Positions 53,475 to 61,829 of a DNA stretch of 64,000 nt are shown piece by piece. The DNA comes from UBA2020 sp964551435 (GTDB lineage Bacteria > Pseudomonadota > Alphaproteobacteria > Micavibrionales > UBA2020). Made by a program: the position numbers and the translations under genes. Where the stretch lies: positions 62,001-126,000 of the forward strand of contig CAZKBS010000001.1 of assembly GCA_964551435.1 (NCBI GenBank), in the 5' to 3' direction. Numbering within the stretch: the stretch's first letter is position 1; each line of letters opens with the position of its first letter. Below the pieces are notes generated by a model. It saw nothing but the letters and a program-made list of their open reading frames with translations. It ran no database searches and was not told the origin of the DNA.

Positions 53475-55123
53475 GCGACTTTCTCCGTTTGGGTGTTTTG
53501 CAGCGCGGCAGGCACAGCGACAAGGCTGGCGGCAACCGCTTCGGTTTCCTTGAGCGTGACAAAGCTGCGTTTTTGCAGGGCGCGCACGGCTTGCGGATAA
53601 TCGCTGCGGCAATGGCCGCCGCGGCTTTCGCGGCGCATCAGCGCCGATACCGCAATCATACGGCAGAGAAGCGCCATATCGGCCGTGCGGGCATCGCGTG
53701 TTTCGGCAGCAGCGCCAAGGCGCATGAAATCACGGATAGCCGCCGTCAGGCCCGCTTCGCTGCGGATGACGCCGACCAGCTCGCTCATGATATGGCGCAG
53801 GATATCACGCTCGACCACCGGTTCTTTGGCGACAGGCAGCAGACGCACGTCGGTCAAATCGGCTTTGGGCGCAGCGGTTTTGCCTGCAATCGCCACAGCG
53901 ATATCTTCGGCGGCACGCGCGCCCATCACAACGGCTTCCATCAGCGAGTTGCTGGCAAGGCGGTTCGCGCCGTGCAGTCCGGTGGCCGCGCATTCACCCG
54001 CCGCCCACAGGCCCGTAAGACTGCTGCGGCCGTTCAGATCAGTGGCGATACCGCCCATGTGGTAATGCACCGCCGGCATGACGGGGATAAGGTCGCGCTG
54101 CGGGTTCAGACCTGCACGGCCCGCAGCGGAAATCAGCGCGGGGAAATGTGCGGTATCGATGTGGCGGCAATCCAGATACACTTTCTGGCCTTTTTGCATT
54201 TGCGCGAAAATACCGCGGCTGACCACGTCGCGCGGCGCCAGCTCGCCCGCCTCGTGGTAATCCAGCATGAAACGCTCGCCGCGGCTATTCAGCAAATAAG
54301 CGCCTTCGCCGCGCAGCGCTTCGGTCGCGAGCGGCGCGGGGTCTTCGCCGATATCCAGCGCCGTCGGGTGGAATTGCACGAATTCAAGGTCAGACAGCAC
54401 AGCACCCGCGCGCGCCGCCATGGCGACACCACGGCCAATCGCATGCAGCGGGTTGGTGGTCGCGGCAAACAAACCGCCGACCCCGCCCGTGGCCAGCAAA
54501 ACAGCCTTGCTCAGAAAAACAACCGGTGCGTTATCGTCCAGACGGCGGGTCAGCACACCGCTGACGGCGCCCGTGCGCTCGCCGCCTTCGCGCAGCAAAC
54601 GCTCTGCCGATACGCCGGCAACGAATTCGATATCCGGCGTCTGGCGCACGGCTTCGCTGAGCGCGCGCATCAATTCTGCCCCGAAGCCATCGGCCGCAGC
54701 GGCTTTGAGCACGCGGCGGCAGGCATGGCAGGCTTCGCGGTTGAGGCGGTAGGCGCCTTCTTCATCACGCTCGAAGCGCACGCCGTATCTGGCCAAGATT
54801 TCGATATATTGCGGCGCGGCCTCGACCAGCGTTTTAACCGCCATGATATCCGCCGTGCCCGCCGCCGCTTTCAGCGTATCGGCAATGTGGTTGTCGGTGG
54901 TATCTTCGGGTGCCACAACCGCGGCGATGCCGCCCTGCGCCCAGGCGCTGGCGCATACGCCGCCCAGCTGTTTTTCACTAAGAACGATGATGCGCGTTTT
55001 CTTGCCGTCCGCCTGTTTATCCGCGGCTAGGGTCAGCGCCGCGAAAAGCCCCGCCGCGCCGGAGCCAACGATGACAACATCGGCCGTTCTGGTTTCAATA
55101 CTTGCGGTTTTCTGGGTGGTCAT
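53471..55123 (-). CDS. nadB: L-aspartate oxidase
   Basis: A 550-residue FAD enzyme that makes iminoaspartate, the substrate of NadA. FAD-binding GSGAAGL (about 21-27), EFVQFHPTAL, a succinate-dehydrogenase-like HANRLASNSLMEA-type block (GLHGANRLASNSLMEAVV) and a helical C-terminal domain are visible. Forms an operon with nadA (37 bp upstream) and nadC. Confidence 0.96.
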   Translation of the reverse strand: MTTQKTASIETRTADVVIVGSGAAGLFAALTLAADKQADGKKTRIIVLSEKQLGGVCASAWAQGGIAAVVAPEDTTDNHIADTLKAAAGTADIMAVKTLVEAAPQYIEILARYGVRFERDEEGAYRLNREACHACRRVLKAAAADGFGAELMRALSEAVRQTPDIEFVAGVSAERLLREGGERTGAVSGVLTRRLDDNAPVVFLSKAVLLATGGVGGLFAATTNPLHAIGRGVAMAARAGAVLSDLEFVQFHPTALDIGEDPAPLATEALRGEGAYLLNSRGERFMLDYHEAGELAPRDVVSRGIFAQMQKGQKVYLDCRHIDTAHFPALISAAGRAGLNPQRDLIPVMPAVHYHMGGIATDLNGRSSLTGLWAAGECAATGLHGANRLASNSLMEAVVMGARAAEDIAVAIAGKTAAPKADLTDVRLLPVAKEPVVERDILRHIMSELVGVIRSEAGLTAAIRDFMRLGAAAETRDARTADMALLCRMIAVSALMRRESRGGHCRSDYPQAVRALQKRSFVTLKETEAVAASLVAVPAALQNTQTEKVA

Positions 55124-55160
55124 GGTTCACATCCTCCGGCCTTTACCGGTTTTTCAGTGG

Positions 55161-56183
55161 TTAGATTTTCACGGCCAGCATGCGTTCAACTGCTGCGCGG
55201 GCGCGATCGGCGACGGCAGCATCAACGTGCACTTCGGTGGTGCGCGTTTGCAGGCTTTTCAAAATTGCCGGCAGGGTGATGCGCTGCATGTGCGGGCAGA
55301 GATTGCAGGGTCGCACGAATTTCACATCGGGGTTCGCGGCCTGCAGGTTGTCGGACATGGAGCATTCGGTAATCAGCACCACGCGGCTCGGACGTTTATC
55401 GGTAACGTAATCGGCCATGGCTTTGGTCGAACCTGCAAAATCGCATTCGGCGACAACTTCGGGCGGGCATTCGGGGTGACCCAGAACCACTGCATCCGGC
55501 CATGCCTTGCGCATTTTTTTGATGTCGGCGGAGGTGAATTTTTCATGCACCTCGCAGGCGCCTTCCCAGGTCAGGATTTTCTTTTTGGTTTGTTTGGCGA
55601 TGTTGCGCGCCAGATATTTGTCGGGGATCATCAAAACCTGATCTTGCGGCAGGCTTTCGACGATTTTCAGCGCATTGGACGACGTGCAGCAGATATCCGA
55701 CTCTGCCTTCACATCGGCCGACGTATTGACGTAGGTCACAATCGGCGTATTCGGATATTTTTCACGCAGCAGGCGTACATCCGCCCCCGTGATGGAGGAG
55801 GCGAGCGAGCAGCCCGCGCGCATATCGGGGATAAGCACGGTTTTTTGCGGGCTCAGGATTTTCGAGGTTTCGGCCATGAAGTGAACACCCGCCTGTACAA
55901 TCAGGTCGGCTTCGGTCTTGGCCGCTTGCTGCGCCAGTTGCAAGCTGTCGCCTGCGAAGTCCGACACGCAATGGAAAATTTCCGGCGTCATATAGTTATG
56001 CGCCAGAATGACCGCGCCCATGTCACGCTTCAGGCGGTTGATTTCGAGGATGTAGGGGGCGTGCACGCTCCAGTCCAGTTCGTTCACCACGTTCTTCACG
56101 CGTTCGTACAGCGGCGCGGTTTCGCGCGCGACGGCGGGCGTGAATTTCAAATCGGCTTCGGGACGGATGACGGTATCGAACAT
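55161..56183 (-). CDS. nadA: Quinolinate synthase
   Basis: A 340-residue 4Fe-4S enzyme that condenses iminoaspartate with DHAP to quinolinate. Cys blocks of the family are present: AGCSLASS, GHPECPPEV, and ITECSMSD with CNLCPHM near the end. The ATG at 56183 has AAGGAG at the right distance; an ATG 18 bases upstream lacks one. First gene of the operon; its promoter carries two inverted repeats. Confidence 0.96.
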   Translation of the reverse strand: MFDTVIRPEADLKFTPAVARETAPLYERVKNVVNELDWSVHAPYILEINRLKRDMGAVILAHNYMTPEIFHCVSDFAGDSLQLAQQAAKTEADLIVQAGVHFMAETSKILSPQKTVLIPDMRAGCSLASSITGADVRLLREKYPNTPIVTYVNTSADVKAESDICCTSSNALKIVESLPQDQVLMIPDKYLARNIAKQTKKKILTWEGACEVHEKFTSADIKKMRKAWPDAVVLGHPECPPEVVAECDFAGSTKAMADYVTDKRPSRVVLITECSMSDNLQAANPDVKFVRPCNLCPHMQRITLPAILKSLQTRTTEVHVDAAVADRARAAVERMLAVKI

Positions 56184-56225
56184 TCTTTTTCTCCTTGGCA
56201 CCGCGGTGTGTTGTTTGACGGCGTT

Positions 56226-56265
56226 TTGCTCTCTATGAGCATTTTATATACTCTATTAGAGCATA
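56226..56265. promoter_or_regulatory. Tandem operators in nadA promoter, probable NadQ sites
   Basis: Site 1 is TGCTC-TCTAT-GAGCA (56227-56241). Site 2 is TATACTC-TATTA-GAGCATA (56247-56265). Their centres are 22 bp apart, two helical turns, so two dimers could bind the same face. A further half-site GAGTATA lies at 56290. NadQ as the binder is inference from the neighbouring gene. Confidence 0.7.
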
Positions 56266-56283
56266 AGTAAAGGTATTTATCAA
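56255..56283 (-). promoter_or_regulatory. nadA promoter (sigma-70)
   Basis: On the minus strand, TTGATA (56278-56283), 17-bp spacer, TCTAAT (56255-56260). The -10 is covered by operator site 2, as expected for repression. Confidence 0.65.
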
Positions 56284-56418
56284 TAAAATGAGTATAAGTA
56301 TTTTATTGTTATATTACAGATAGATAAATCATGGCCGCGCCTGCAAAACCAGCGCCAAAACATGTCCCCTGCCCCCAACAGGTGCGAATCATAGAGAAAG
56401 CGCGCGGGCGCCCCGCCT

Positions 56419-56447
56419 TTGACCTATGAAAAACGCTTTGCTAGAGT
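56419..56447 (+). promoter_or_regulatory. Promoter directly abutting an ankyrin gene
   Basis: TTGACC, 17-bp spacer, TAGAGT. The ATG at 56454 begins 7 bp after the -10, so the transcript may be leaderless; no ribosome site is visible. Confidence 0.45.
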
Positions 56448-56453
56448 GCGCGC

Positions 56454-57335
56454 ATGCGTTTCACTGACCATTTCAAAAAAGCCGTCGGCCTGTGGCCGCC
56501 GAAGGGCCCTTATACCGCGCTGAGACAGATGCTGTCCGGCGGCGGTGATGTCACGCATATGCCCGCGCTGCTGCGTGAATACCCCGATGCCGCGCGCTGG
56601 GAGAAAAAAGGCGACATGCAGCCGCTGCATTACGCGCTGTGGCAACGCAACTATGCCGCCGCCGAAATTTTGCTGGAACATGACCATAGCCTCCTCCGCG
56701 ATGCGGGCGACGATGGCGTGACGATTGTGCACCGCTATGCCGCGCACGGCGAAACCCATGCGCTGCAATTTCTGGTTCATCAGGGCGCCGATTTGAATTT
56801 GCAAGACCGCAACGGCCGCACCGCGCTGCATCACGCGGCGATGAACCGTTACAACGGGGGGAATATCGGGCTGCTGCTGCGCTATGGCGCGCAAGCGGAC
56901 ATACGCGATTCAGACCGCCGCACCCCCCTGATGATAGCGCTGATGACGGGTAACAAGGCGGGCGCGGAGGCGCTGATTAAAAAACCGTTCGATGCGCGGC
57001 AAACCGATGCCTTTCGCCGCACGCTGCTGATGGCGGCGGCGGAAACCGGCATGGATCATTTAATGCCGCAGCTGCTGCGTGCGGGCGCGGATATCCATGC
57101 GGTCAATCCGCTGGGCGAAACCGCGCTTGGTCTGGCCATCAAGAAAAAACACGCGCGCGCCGCGCTTTTGCTGGTCGAGGCCGGCATGCCCGCGACCTTT
57201 GACTATAAATGGCGCAAGAAACTCGGCAATCTCATCCGCCCGCTGGAGGGCAGCGAGCCTGCGCTGCGCCGCCTTGGCCTGCGCCCGTCGCCAAAGAAAA
57301 AGGCGAGCTTTGCGCAAGGACCCAAACCTTATTAA
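56454..57335 (+). CDS. Ankyrin-repeat protein 5
   Basis: A 293-residue soluble protein with about six ankyrin units (about 55-250, for example MQPLHYALWQRNYAAAEILL, GRTALHHAAMN, GETALGLAIKKKHARAALLL). The tail RLGLRPSPKKKASFAQGPKP resembles the tails of the ankyrin proteins at 41.5-44 kb, although this gene lies 12 kb away. No signal peptide. Sits between nadA and a hypothetical gene. Confidence 0.85.
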   Translation: MRFTDHFKKAVGLWPPKGPYTALRQMLSGGGDVTHMPALLREYPDAARWEKKGDMQPLHYALWQRNYAAAEILLEHDHSLLRDAGDDGVTIVHRYAAHGETHALQFLVHQGADLNLQDRNGRTALHHAAMNRYNGGNIGLLLRYGAQADIRDSDRRTPLMIALMTGNKAGAEALIKKPFDARQTDAFRRTLLMAAAETGMDHLMPQLLRAGADIHAVNPLGETALGLAIKKKHARAALLLVEAGMPATFDYKWRKKLGNLIRPLEGSEPALRRLGLRPSPKKKASFAQGPKPY

Positions 57336-57356
57336 CCCTGATAGCGCAGGCGGCGT

Positions 57357-58106
57357 TTAGCGCTGCGGCCCCTTGCTGTCTTTTTTCGGCGCGGCGGCGG
57401 GCGGCGTATAGGCCGTGCGCTGTTCATGAATGGTCTGACCGGGGATGCCGTATTTATCACGGAACGAGCGCGACAGACCGCCCGCCGGATCCCAGCCGCC
57501 ATGCGTGAGCGCGCTATCCAGTTCACGCGTCAACTGCGCGAAGGCTTCGGGTATTTTATGGCGGTGATCGGCCAGCTGGTTCATGCTCGCCTGCACGCTG
57601 ATGCTGCAGCGGTAACCGGCCAGACCCGCCTGATTGAACATCGACGACAGCTGCTGCTGGCTGAGGACCAGTGCGGTGATATCGGTTTTTTGTTCGTTCA
57701 TGAACTTCATATAGTCCATGAACTTGAAATAATGCTGATGTCCTTCCAGCACGAATTCACGCGCGATATCGACCTTGAGCGCATCGACCTTGCCGTCGGC
57801 GCCGAAACTGCAGGCGGGTACGTATTGCTTGCCGTTGAATTCGATCAGCAAAGCTTCACCGCGGTCGGCCATGGCGATGAACTCTTGCGCGCTCACGCCT
57901 TGTTTTTTCGCGGCTTCCTCCACGCTCAGGGTCGGCTGGGTTTGCAAAAATGCTTCGGCATCGGCATAGAGCCTGCGGTAGGTATCCGGCCCTGCCATGA
58001 CGCGCGCTTCGATGCCTGTATATTTCGGCAAGGCAGCGATCAGGTCATCAAGCGGGCGGGCGGTTTTAAAAATGCGCGTACCGTCGTAGGGGTTTTTGTC
58101 GGTCAT
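57357..58106 (-). CDS. Hypothetical protein with possible HTH-like segment
   Basis: A 249-residue soluble protein. LSVEEAAKKQGVSAQEFIAM (about 60-79) followed by GKQYVPACSFGADGKVDALK looks like the N-terminal helix-turn-helix plus strand seen in several small regulators, but the rest matches nothing I know. Tail ends PKKDSKGPQR. A perfect inverted repeat lies about 70 bp upstream of the start and could be its own operator. Confidence 0.5.
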   Translation of the reverse strand: MTDKNPYDGTRIFKTARPLDDLIAALPKYTGIEARVMAGPDTYRRLYADAEAFLQTQPTLSVEEAAKKQGVSAQEFIAMADRGEALLIEFNGKQYVPACSFGADGKVDALKVDIAREFVLEGHQHYFKFMDYMKFMNEQKTDITALVLSQQQLSSMFNQAGLAGYRCSISVQASMNQLADHRHKIPEAFAQLTRELDSALTHGGWDPAGGLSRSFRDKYGIPGQTIHEQRTAYTPPAAAPKKDSKGPQR

Positions 58107-58175
58107 GGTGCGGCTCCTGCTGCAGGCTGTCCGCGTTTTGCACGCGGGACTTTTTGTAAATCACGATGTATTATG

Positions 58176-58195
58176 ACATGCCTGTTATGGCATGT
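58176..58195. promoter_or_regulatory. Perfect inverted repeat
   Basis: ACATGCC-TGTTAT-GGCATGT, 7+6+7, between nadQ and the 57357-58106 gene, about 70 bp upstream of the latter's start. No T run, so not a clear terminator. Confidence 0.5.
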
Positions 58196-58228
58196 TTTCA
58201 AAAGACCTTCAATACCTTGGAAAATATA

Positions 58229-59257
58229 TCAACCGCCGAGGCTGGCCGACAGCTTCACGCCGGGGGCCGGACGCTCCAAAAGCACCTCGCGGCGGAAACG
58301 GAACAGCGCGGCCGGGCGGCCGCCCGCTTCGGCGGATTTTTTACCCGCGACTTCCTCGACCATGCCGGAGCCTTCGACAAGGCGGCGGAAATTTTGTTTG
58401 TGCAGGCGATGGCCGACAATCGCTTCGACCGTTTTTTGCAAATTCAACAGCGTGAATTCGGCGGGCATCAGTTCGAACACAACGGGGCGGTATTTGAGCT
58501 TACCGCGCAGGCGGCCCATTGCCGTCGCCAGAATCCGGCGGTGGTCATAGAGCATGGAGCGACCGGGCACCAGCACGTAATCGACTTTCATGCCTTTGTC
58601 GCGGATGGCTTCGTACACAAGGTTCGCGCCATAAAGAAGCTCGTAGCGCTCCAGGACTTTTTCTTCATCCCACGCGGCAGCGCCTTTGGTATCGGAAAGG
58701 CCGAAGCAGACCTGCGCGCGCACGCGGCGGTGTTCTTTTTCTTCGGCGGTATCGGCGGCGGAAATCCAGCGCTTGAGACCCGGTTCAATCGCATCCTGTA
58801 AAATACGCGGTTTGCCGTCGCGCCAGTCTTCCCACGGGAAATAGTCGTACCAGCTGCCGAAGAAAACACGCTCGGACTTTTCCGCGCTCTCTCTTTCATG
58901 CGTCAGCGCCAGATATCCCACCGACACCACGCGCTTTGTTTCATCACGCTGCCCCGCGTAACGTCCGCGGTTGCCGAAGGTGTAAAGCTGTTCGAAATAA
59001 CCGGGGCTGAGCGGCGTCTGGTCGCGCACCCAGGTGCGCAGACCTTCTTCAAGCGTTTTATGCTGCAGCGGATCGAAAGGGCCGAATGGCAGCGCATCAC
59101 CGTCTTCGTTAGGCGATGTCACGCCTGCCGCCAGCGCATGTTCGGCGCCACGCACGATGAAGACTTTGGGCTCATGCCCCTGCACCGCCACCACCACGGC
59201 AGACAGGCCAATCACAACGGCTGGCATCTGTTTCTGGAGATCGGCTTCGGCTGTCAT
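58229..59257 (-). CDS. nadQ: NadQ-type NAD biosynthesis repressor
   Basis: A 342-residue protein that fits the NadQ family (COG4111), alphaproteobacterial regulators of nadABC. The N-terminal half is a Nudix-like ligand domain with LPFGPFDP, RTWVRDQTPLSPGYFEQLYT and WYDYFPWEDWR; the catalytic Nudix box is not intact, which fits sensing. The C-terminal wing-helix half has GRLRGKLKYRPVVFELMP, LHKQNFRRLVE and RFRREVLLERPAPGVKL. It lies 2.0 kb from the nadA start with candidate sites there. Confidence 0.85.
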   Translation of the reverse strand: MTAEADLQKQMPAVVIGLSAVVVAVQGHEPKVFIVRGAEHALAAGVTSPNEDGDALPFGPFDPLQHKTLEEGLRTWVRDQTPLSPGYFEQLYTFGNRGRYAGQRDETKRVVSVGYLALTHERESAEKSERVFFGSWYDYFPWEDWRDGKPRILQDAIEPGLKRWISAADTAEEKEHRRVRAQVCFGLSDTKGAAAWDEEKVLERYELLYGANLVYEAIRDKGMKVDYVLVPGRSMLYDHRRILATAMGRLRGKLKYRPVVFELMPAEFTLLNLQKTVEAIVGHRLHKQNFRRLVEGSGMVEEVAGKKSAEAGGRPAALFRFRREVLLERPAPGVKLSASLGG

Positions 59258-59306
59258 CGGATAGAACTCGCTTGATCGCGCAGGCGCAGGCGAAAGACGC
59301 TGCGGC

Positions 59307-60650
59307 TTATTCGTATTTGAAAGCCGGCGCAGGCGGTTTATTCATGCCCGGTACGTTGGTGCCGCGCATGCTTTGACGCGCCAGCCAGGTTTCGATTTCA
59401 CGCTCCGCTTTCGCGCGCTCGTCGTTGGTCATGCTCTTGGCCAGCTCCGTCAGGCTGCGCACGGCGGTGGCGCGCAGTTCGTTTTCGCTGTCGGCCAGCT
59501 TTTCAACGGCGATCTTGTACCATTTATAGGCACTCACGATATCCTTGTCGCCACCGACGCCATAGCGGTTGGCGCGGGCAAATTCAAGGAAACCCAAACC
59601 GTAATCGGCTGCCATCGCTTTTTGATACCATTCGCGCGCCGCGACGGGATCTTTGCGAACACCAACGCCGCCTTCGTACATCTGGCCCAGCGCGACCATC
59701 GACGGCGGAAATCCGCCTTCTTCTGCCGCCTTGCGGTACCAGCTGGCTGCTGATGCCGCATCCGCGGGCAGGCCGCGGCCCGTTTCATACATCAGACCCA
59801 GACGGTGCTGCGCCTGCGTGTTGCCGGTTTTCGCGGCGTGCATGTACCAGATCGCGGCATCTTCGATGCCTTTTTCGCCGCCAGCTTCACCGGTTTCATA
59901 CATATGCGCGATAATCAGCTGCGAGGGCATGTGACCCTGCTCTGCGGCGCGGCGGTACCAGTCGATGGCCACCTGAATATTTTTATCAACGCCGACGCCG
60001 TTGCGATACATATAACCCAGCGCGTTTTGGGAATAGACATCTCCCTGATTGGCAGCAAAGGTGTACCAGCGCAGCGCTTCGGCGTAATTCGTTTTCACGC
60101 CTTCGCCAAGGCGGTACATGGTGGCAAGATTATATTGCGCGCGCATGTTGCCCTGCGTGGCGGATTGCAAAAACCATTGCGCCGCCAGCGGCAGGTTCTT
60201 TTTGTAAGGACGGCCCATGCGCAGCATGGTCGCAAGGTTGTTTTGCGCGACCGCATCACCCAGTTGCGCCGCGCGGGCGTACCATTTGAAAGCCTGTTCG
60301 TCGTCGCGGCGAAGGCCATGACCGGTCGAATAGATATAGCCCATGTAGGAAACCGCGGGCAGGTAATCCTGCTCCGCCGATTTGCGGTACCAGTTGGCCG
60401 CCTGCGCGATGTCCTTGTTCATACCAAGGCCGGTATCCAGCATATAGGCCAGATAATATTGCGCGACCGGATCGTTGGCATTCGCCAGACGCCAGAAATG
60501 GCGCTGCGCCAGTTCGTTGTCGCCGTAGTTGAATGCGGAAAGGCCTTCCTCCAGCGAGGGCTGGAATGCCTGCGCCATGGCGCGTTCGGCCGGCAAGCCG
60601 CTCAGCATCATGGCGATCACAAATGCCGGAACATAACGGGGCAGGGTCAT
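59307..60650 (-). CDS. Exported Sel1-repeat protein, large
   Basis: A 447-residue protein with a signal peptide (MTLPRYVPAFVIAMMLSG, cleaved near AMAQA) and about ten Sel1 units of ~36 residues (pattern AQNNLATMLRMGR, AQYNLATMYRLGEG, SQNALGYMYRNGVG). It ends with a helical region and a Pro-rich tail. A TTG 42 bases upstream would spoil the signal peptide, so ATG 60650 is preferred. Probably a periplasmic scaffold. Sits upstream of nadQ on the same strand, 49 bp apart. Confidence 0.85.
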   Translation of the reverse strand: MTLPRYVPAFVIAMMLSGLPAERAMAQAFQPSLEEGLSAFNYGDNELAQRHFWRLANANDPVAQYYLAYMLDTGLGMNKDIAQAANWYRKSAEQDYLPAVSYMGYIYSTGHGLRRDDEQAFKWYARAAQLGDAVAQNNLATMLRMGRPYKKNLPLAAQWFLQSATQGNMRAQYNLATMYRLGEGVKTNYAEALRWYTFAANQGDVYSQNALGYMYRNGVGVDKNIQVAIDWYRRAAEQGHMPSQLIIAHMYETGEAGGEKGIEDAAIWYMHAAKTGNTQAQHRLGLMYETGRGLPADAASAASWYRKAAEEGGFPPSMVALGQMYEGGVGVRKDPVAAREWYQKAMAADYGLGFLEFARANRYGVGGDKDIVSAYKWYKIAVEKLADSENELRATAVRSLTELAKSMTNDERAKAEREIETWLARQSMRGTNVPGMNKPPAPAFKYE

Positions 60651-60722
60651 CGGAAGGAATATCCTGAACGAGGCATGGGAACTTTTTTGCAAGCTCCAAG
60701 ATAATACGTCCGCGCAAAAGTT

Positions 60723-60753
60723 AAAAGCCTTTGCGTATCAGGCAAAGGCTTTT
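60723..60753 (-). terminator. Terminator after gapR
   Basis: AAAAGCCTTTGC pairs perfectly with GCAAAGGCTTTT around a 7-base loop (12 bp). It lies on the minus strand between gapR and the Sel1 gene. Confidence 0.85.
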
Positions 60754-60820
60754 AAGGGCTGTTTTTTGTGTTATTTCAATATCCTGCCGCGTTTCGTAAA
60801 TGCCGCGGGGCGCGAAAGGC

Positions 60821-61102
60821 CTATTCGGCCATGCCGATGGCGGCCATATAAAGCTCGAGCAGTTCCTGCTCTTCGCGGCGTTTTTCCAGATTCGCTTTGC
60901 GCAGGGAAACGATTTTGCGCATGATTTTGGGCTCGAAGCCTGTCGCCTTCGCTTCGCTGTAAACGTCGCGGATATCTTCGGCGAGGGCTTTTTTCTCCTC
61001 CTCCAGACGCTCCACGCGCTCGATGAAGGATTTCAGGCGGGCGCCGGAAACTTCGCCGCTGTTATCGGGGGTTTCTTTGGTTTTGAGATTTGCACTTGTC
61101 AT
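60821..61102 (-). CDS. gapR: GapR-type nucleoid protein (DUF2312)
   Basis: A 93-residue DNA-binding protein of the DUF2312/GapR family, which in Caulobacter binds overtwisted AT-rich DNA and helps chromosome replication. The conserved body LKSFIERVERLEEEKKALAE, IRDVYSEAKATGF and REEQELLELYMAAIGM is visible. The ATG at 61102 (MTSANLK) is used; longer frames lack sense. Confidence 0.93.
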   Translation of the reverse strand: MTSANLKTKETPDNSGEVSGARLKSFIERVERLEEEKKALAEDIRDVYSEAKATGFEPKIMRKIVSLRKANLEKRREEQELLELYMAAIGMAE

Positions 61103-61235
61103 AAAAATTCTCCCGATAAGCCGTGCCTGCGCTAAAATAGCCCAAACACGATAAAGTGATTCATGGTGACCAGAGGGGCGCATGATACCCCCTTCCCGCC
61201 CAAGGTCAATATGGAGAATCAGCGCCAAAGCCGCA

Positions 61236-61760
61236 TCAGGCGGGCGGCGGCAGGATGGTGATATGGCTGTCGGGTGTGAGATGTTTCAGCACCGCCAGCA
61301 GATCGTCATGCTTGAGCCCGACACAGCCCGCCGTCGGCGTCCATTCCTCGCGCGCAAGATGCATGAAAATCGCACTGCCCTTGCCGGGCGTCACGGGGTC
61401 GTCGTTATAACCGATCACCACCGTCATGTCATAGAGATGGTCATCGCGCGTCATGCGGTCGCAGACGGCCGGATGCGGCAGCACGACTTTTTTGTTATAA
61501 TCCGCATGCGACGCATCTTCGCACCAGCCGGTATCCGGCGTCAGGATTTCAACCGGCAGCGCGGTTTCGGGCTGCGCCATGCGGTCGGCGCGGTAAATCA
61601 GCTGACGCAGCGGATAAGTGCCCACCGGCGTTTTGCCGTCGCCTTCGGTTTTATCCAGCGTCACACCCGTGCGGCCCAGCGTGCAGTCATAGCGCGCGCC
61701 GCCGATAAACAGCACGCCCGTCGTCGCATCCCAGGATGATGTCTGTACGATAATATTCAT
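61236..61760 (-). CDS. L,D-transpeptidase-family protein (YkuD)
   Basis: A 174-residue protein whose C-terminal block IFMHLAREEWTPTAGCVGLK matches the YkuD active site (His134 and Cys146, in the family's H...GC order). Family members crosslink peptidoglycan or attach lipoproteins. No signal peptide is obvious and there is no LysM domain, so the cell location is unclear. The ATG at 61760 is chosen over a TTG two codons earlier. Confidence 0.85.
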   Translation of the reverse strand: MNIIVQTSSWDATTGVLFIGGARYDCTLGRTGVTLDKTEGDGKTPVGTYPLRQLIYRADRMAQPETALPVEILTPDTGWCEDASHADYNKKVVLPHPAVCDRMTRDDHLYDMTVVIGYNDDPVTPGKGSAIFMHLAREEWTPTAGCVGLKHDDLLAVLKHLTPDSHITILPPPA

Positions 61761-61829
61761 GGCCAAATGATGACAGATTGCGCATGGGCGTCAAGCGTGA
61801 TGACGCCAGCGATGTATTCTGAAGGCGCG

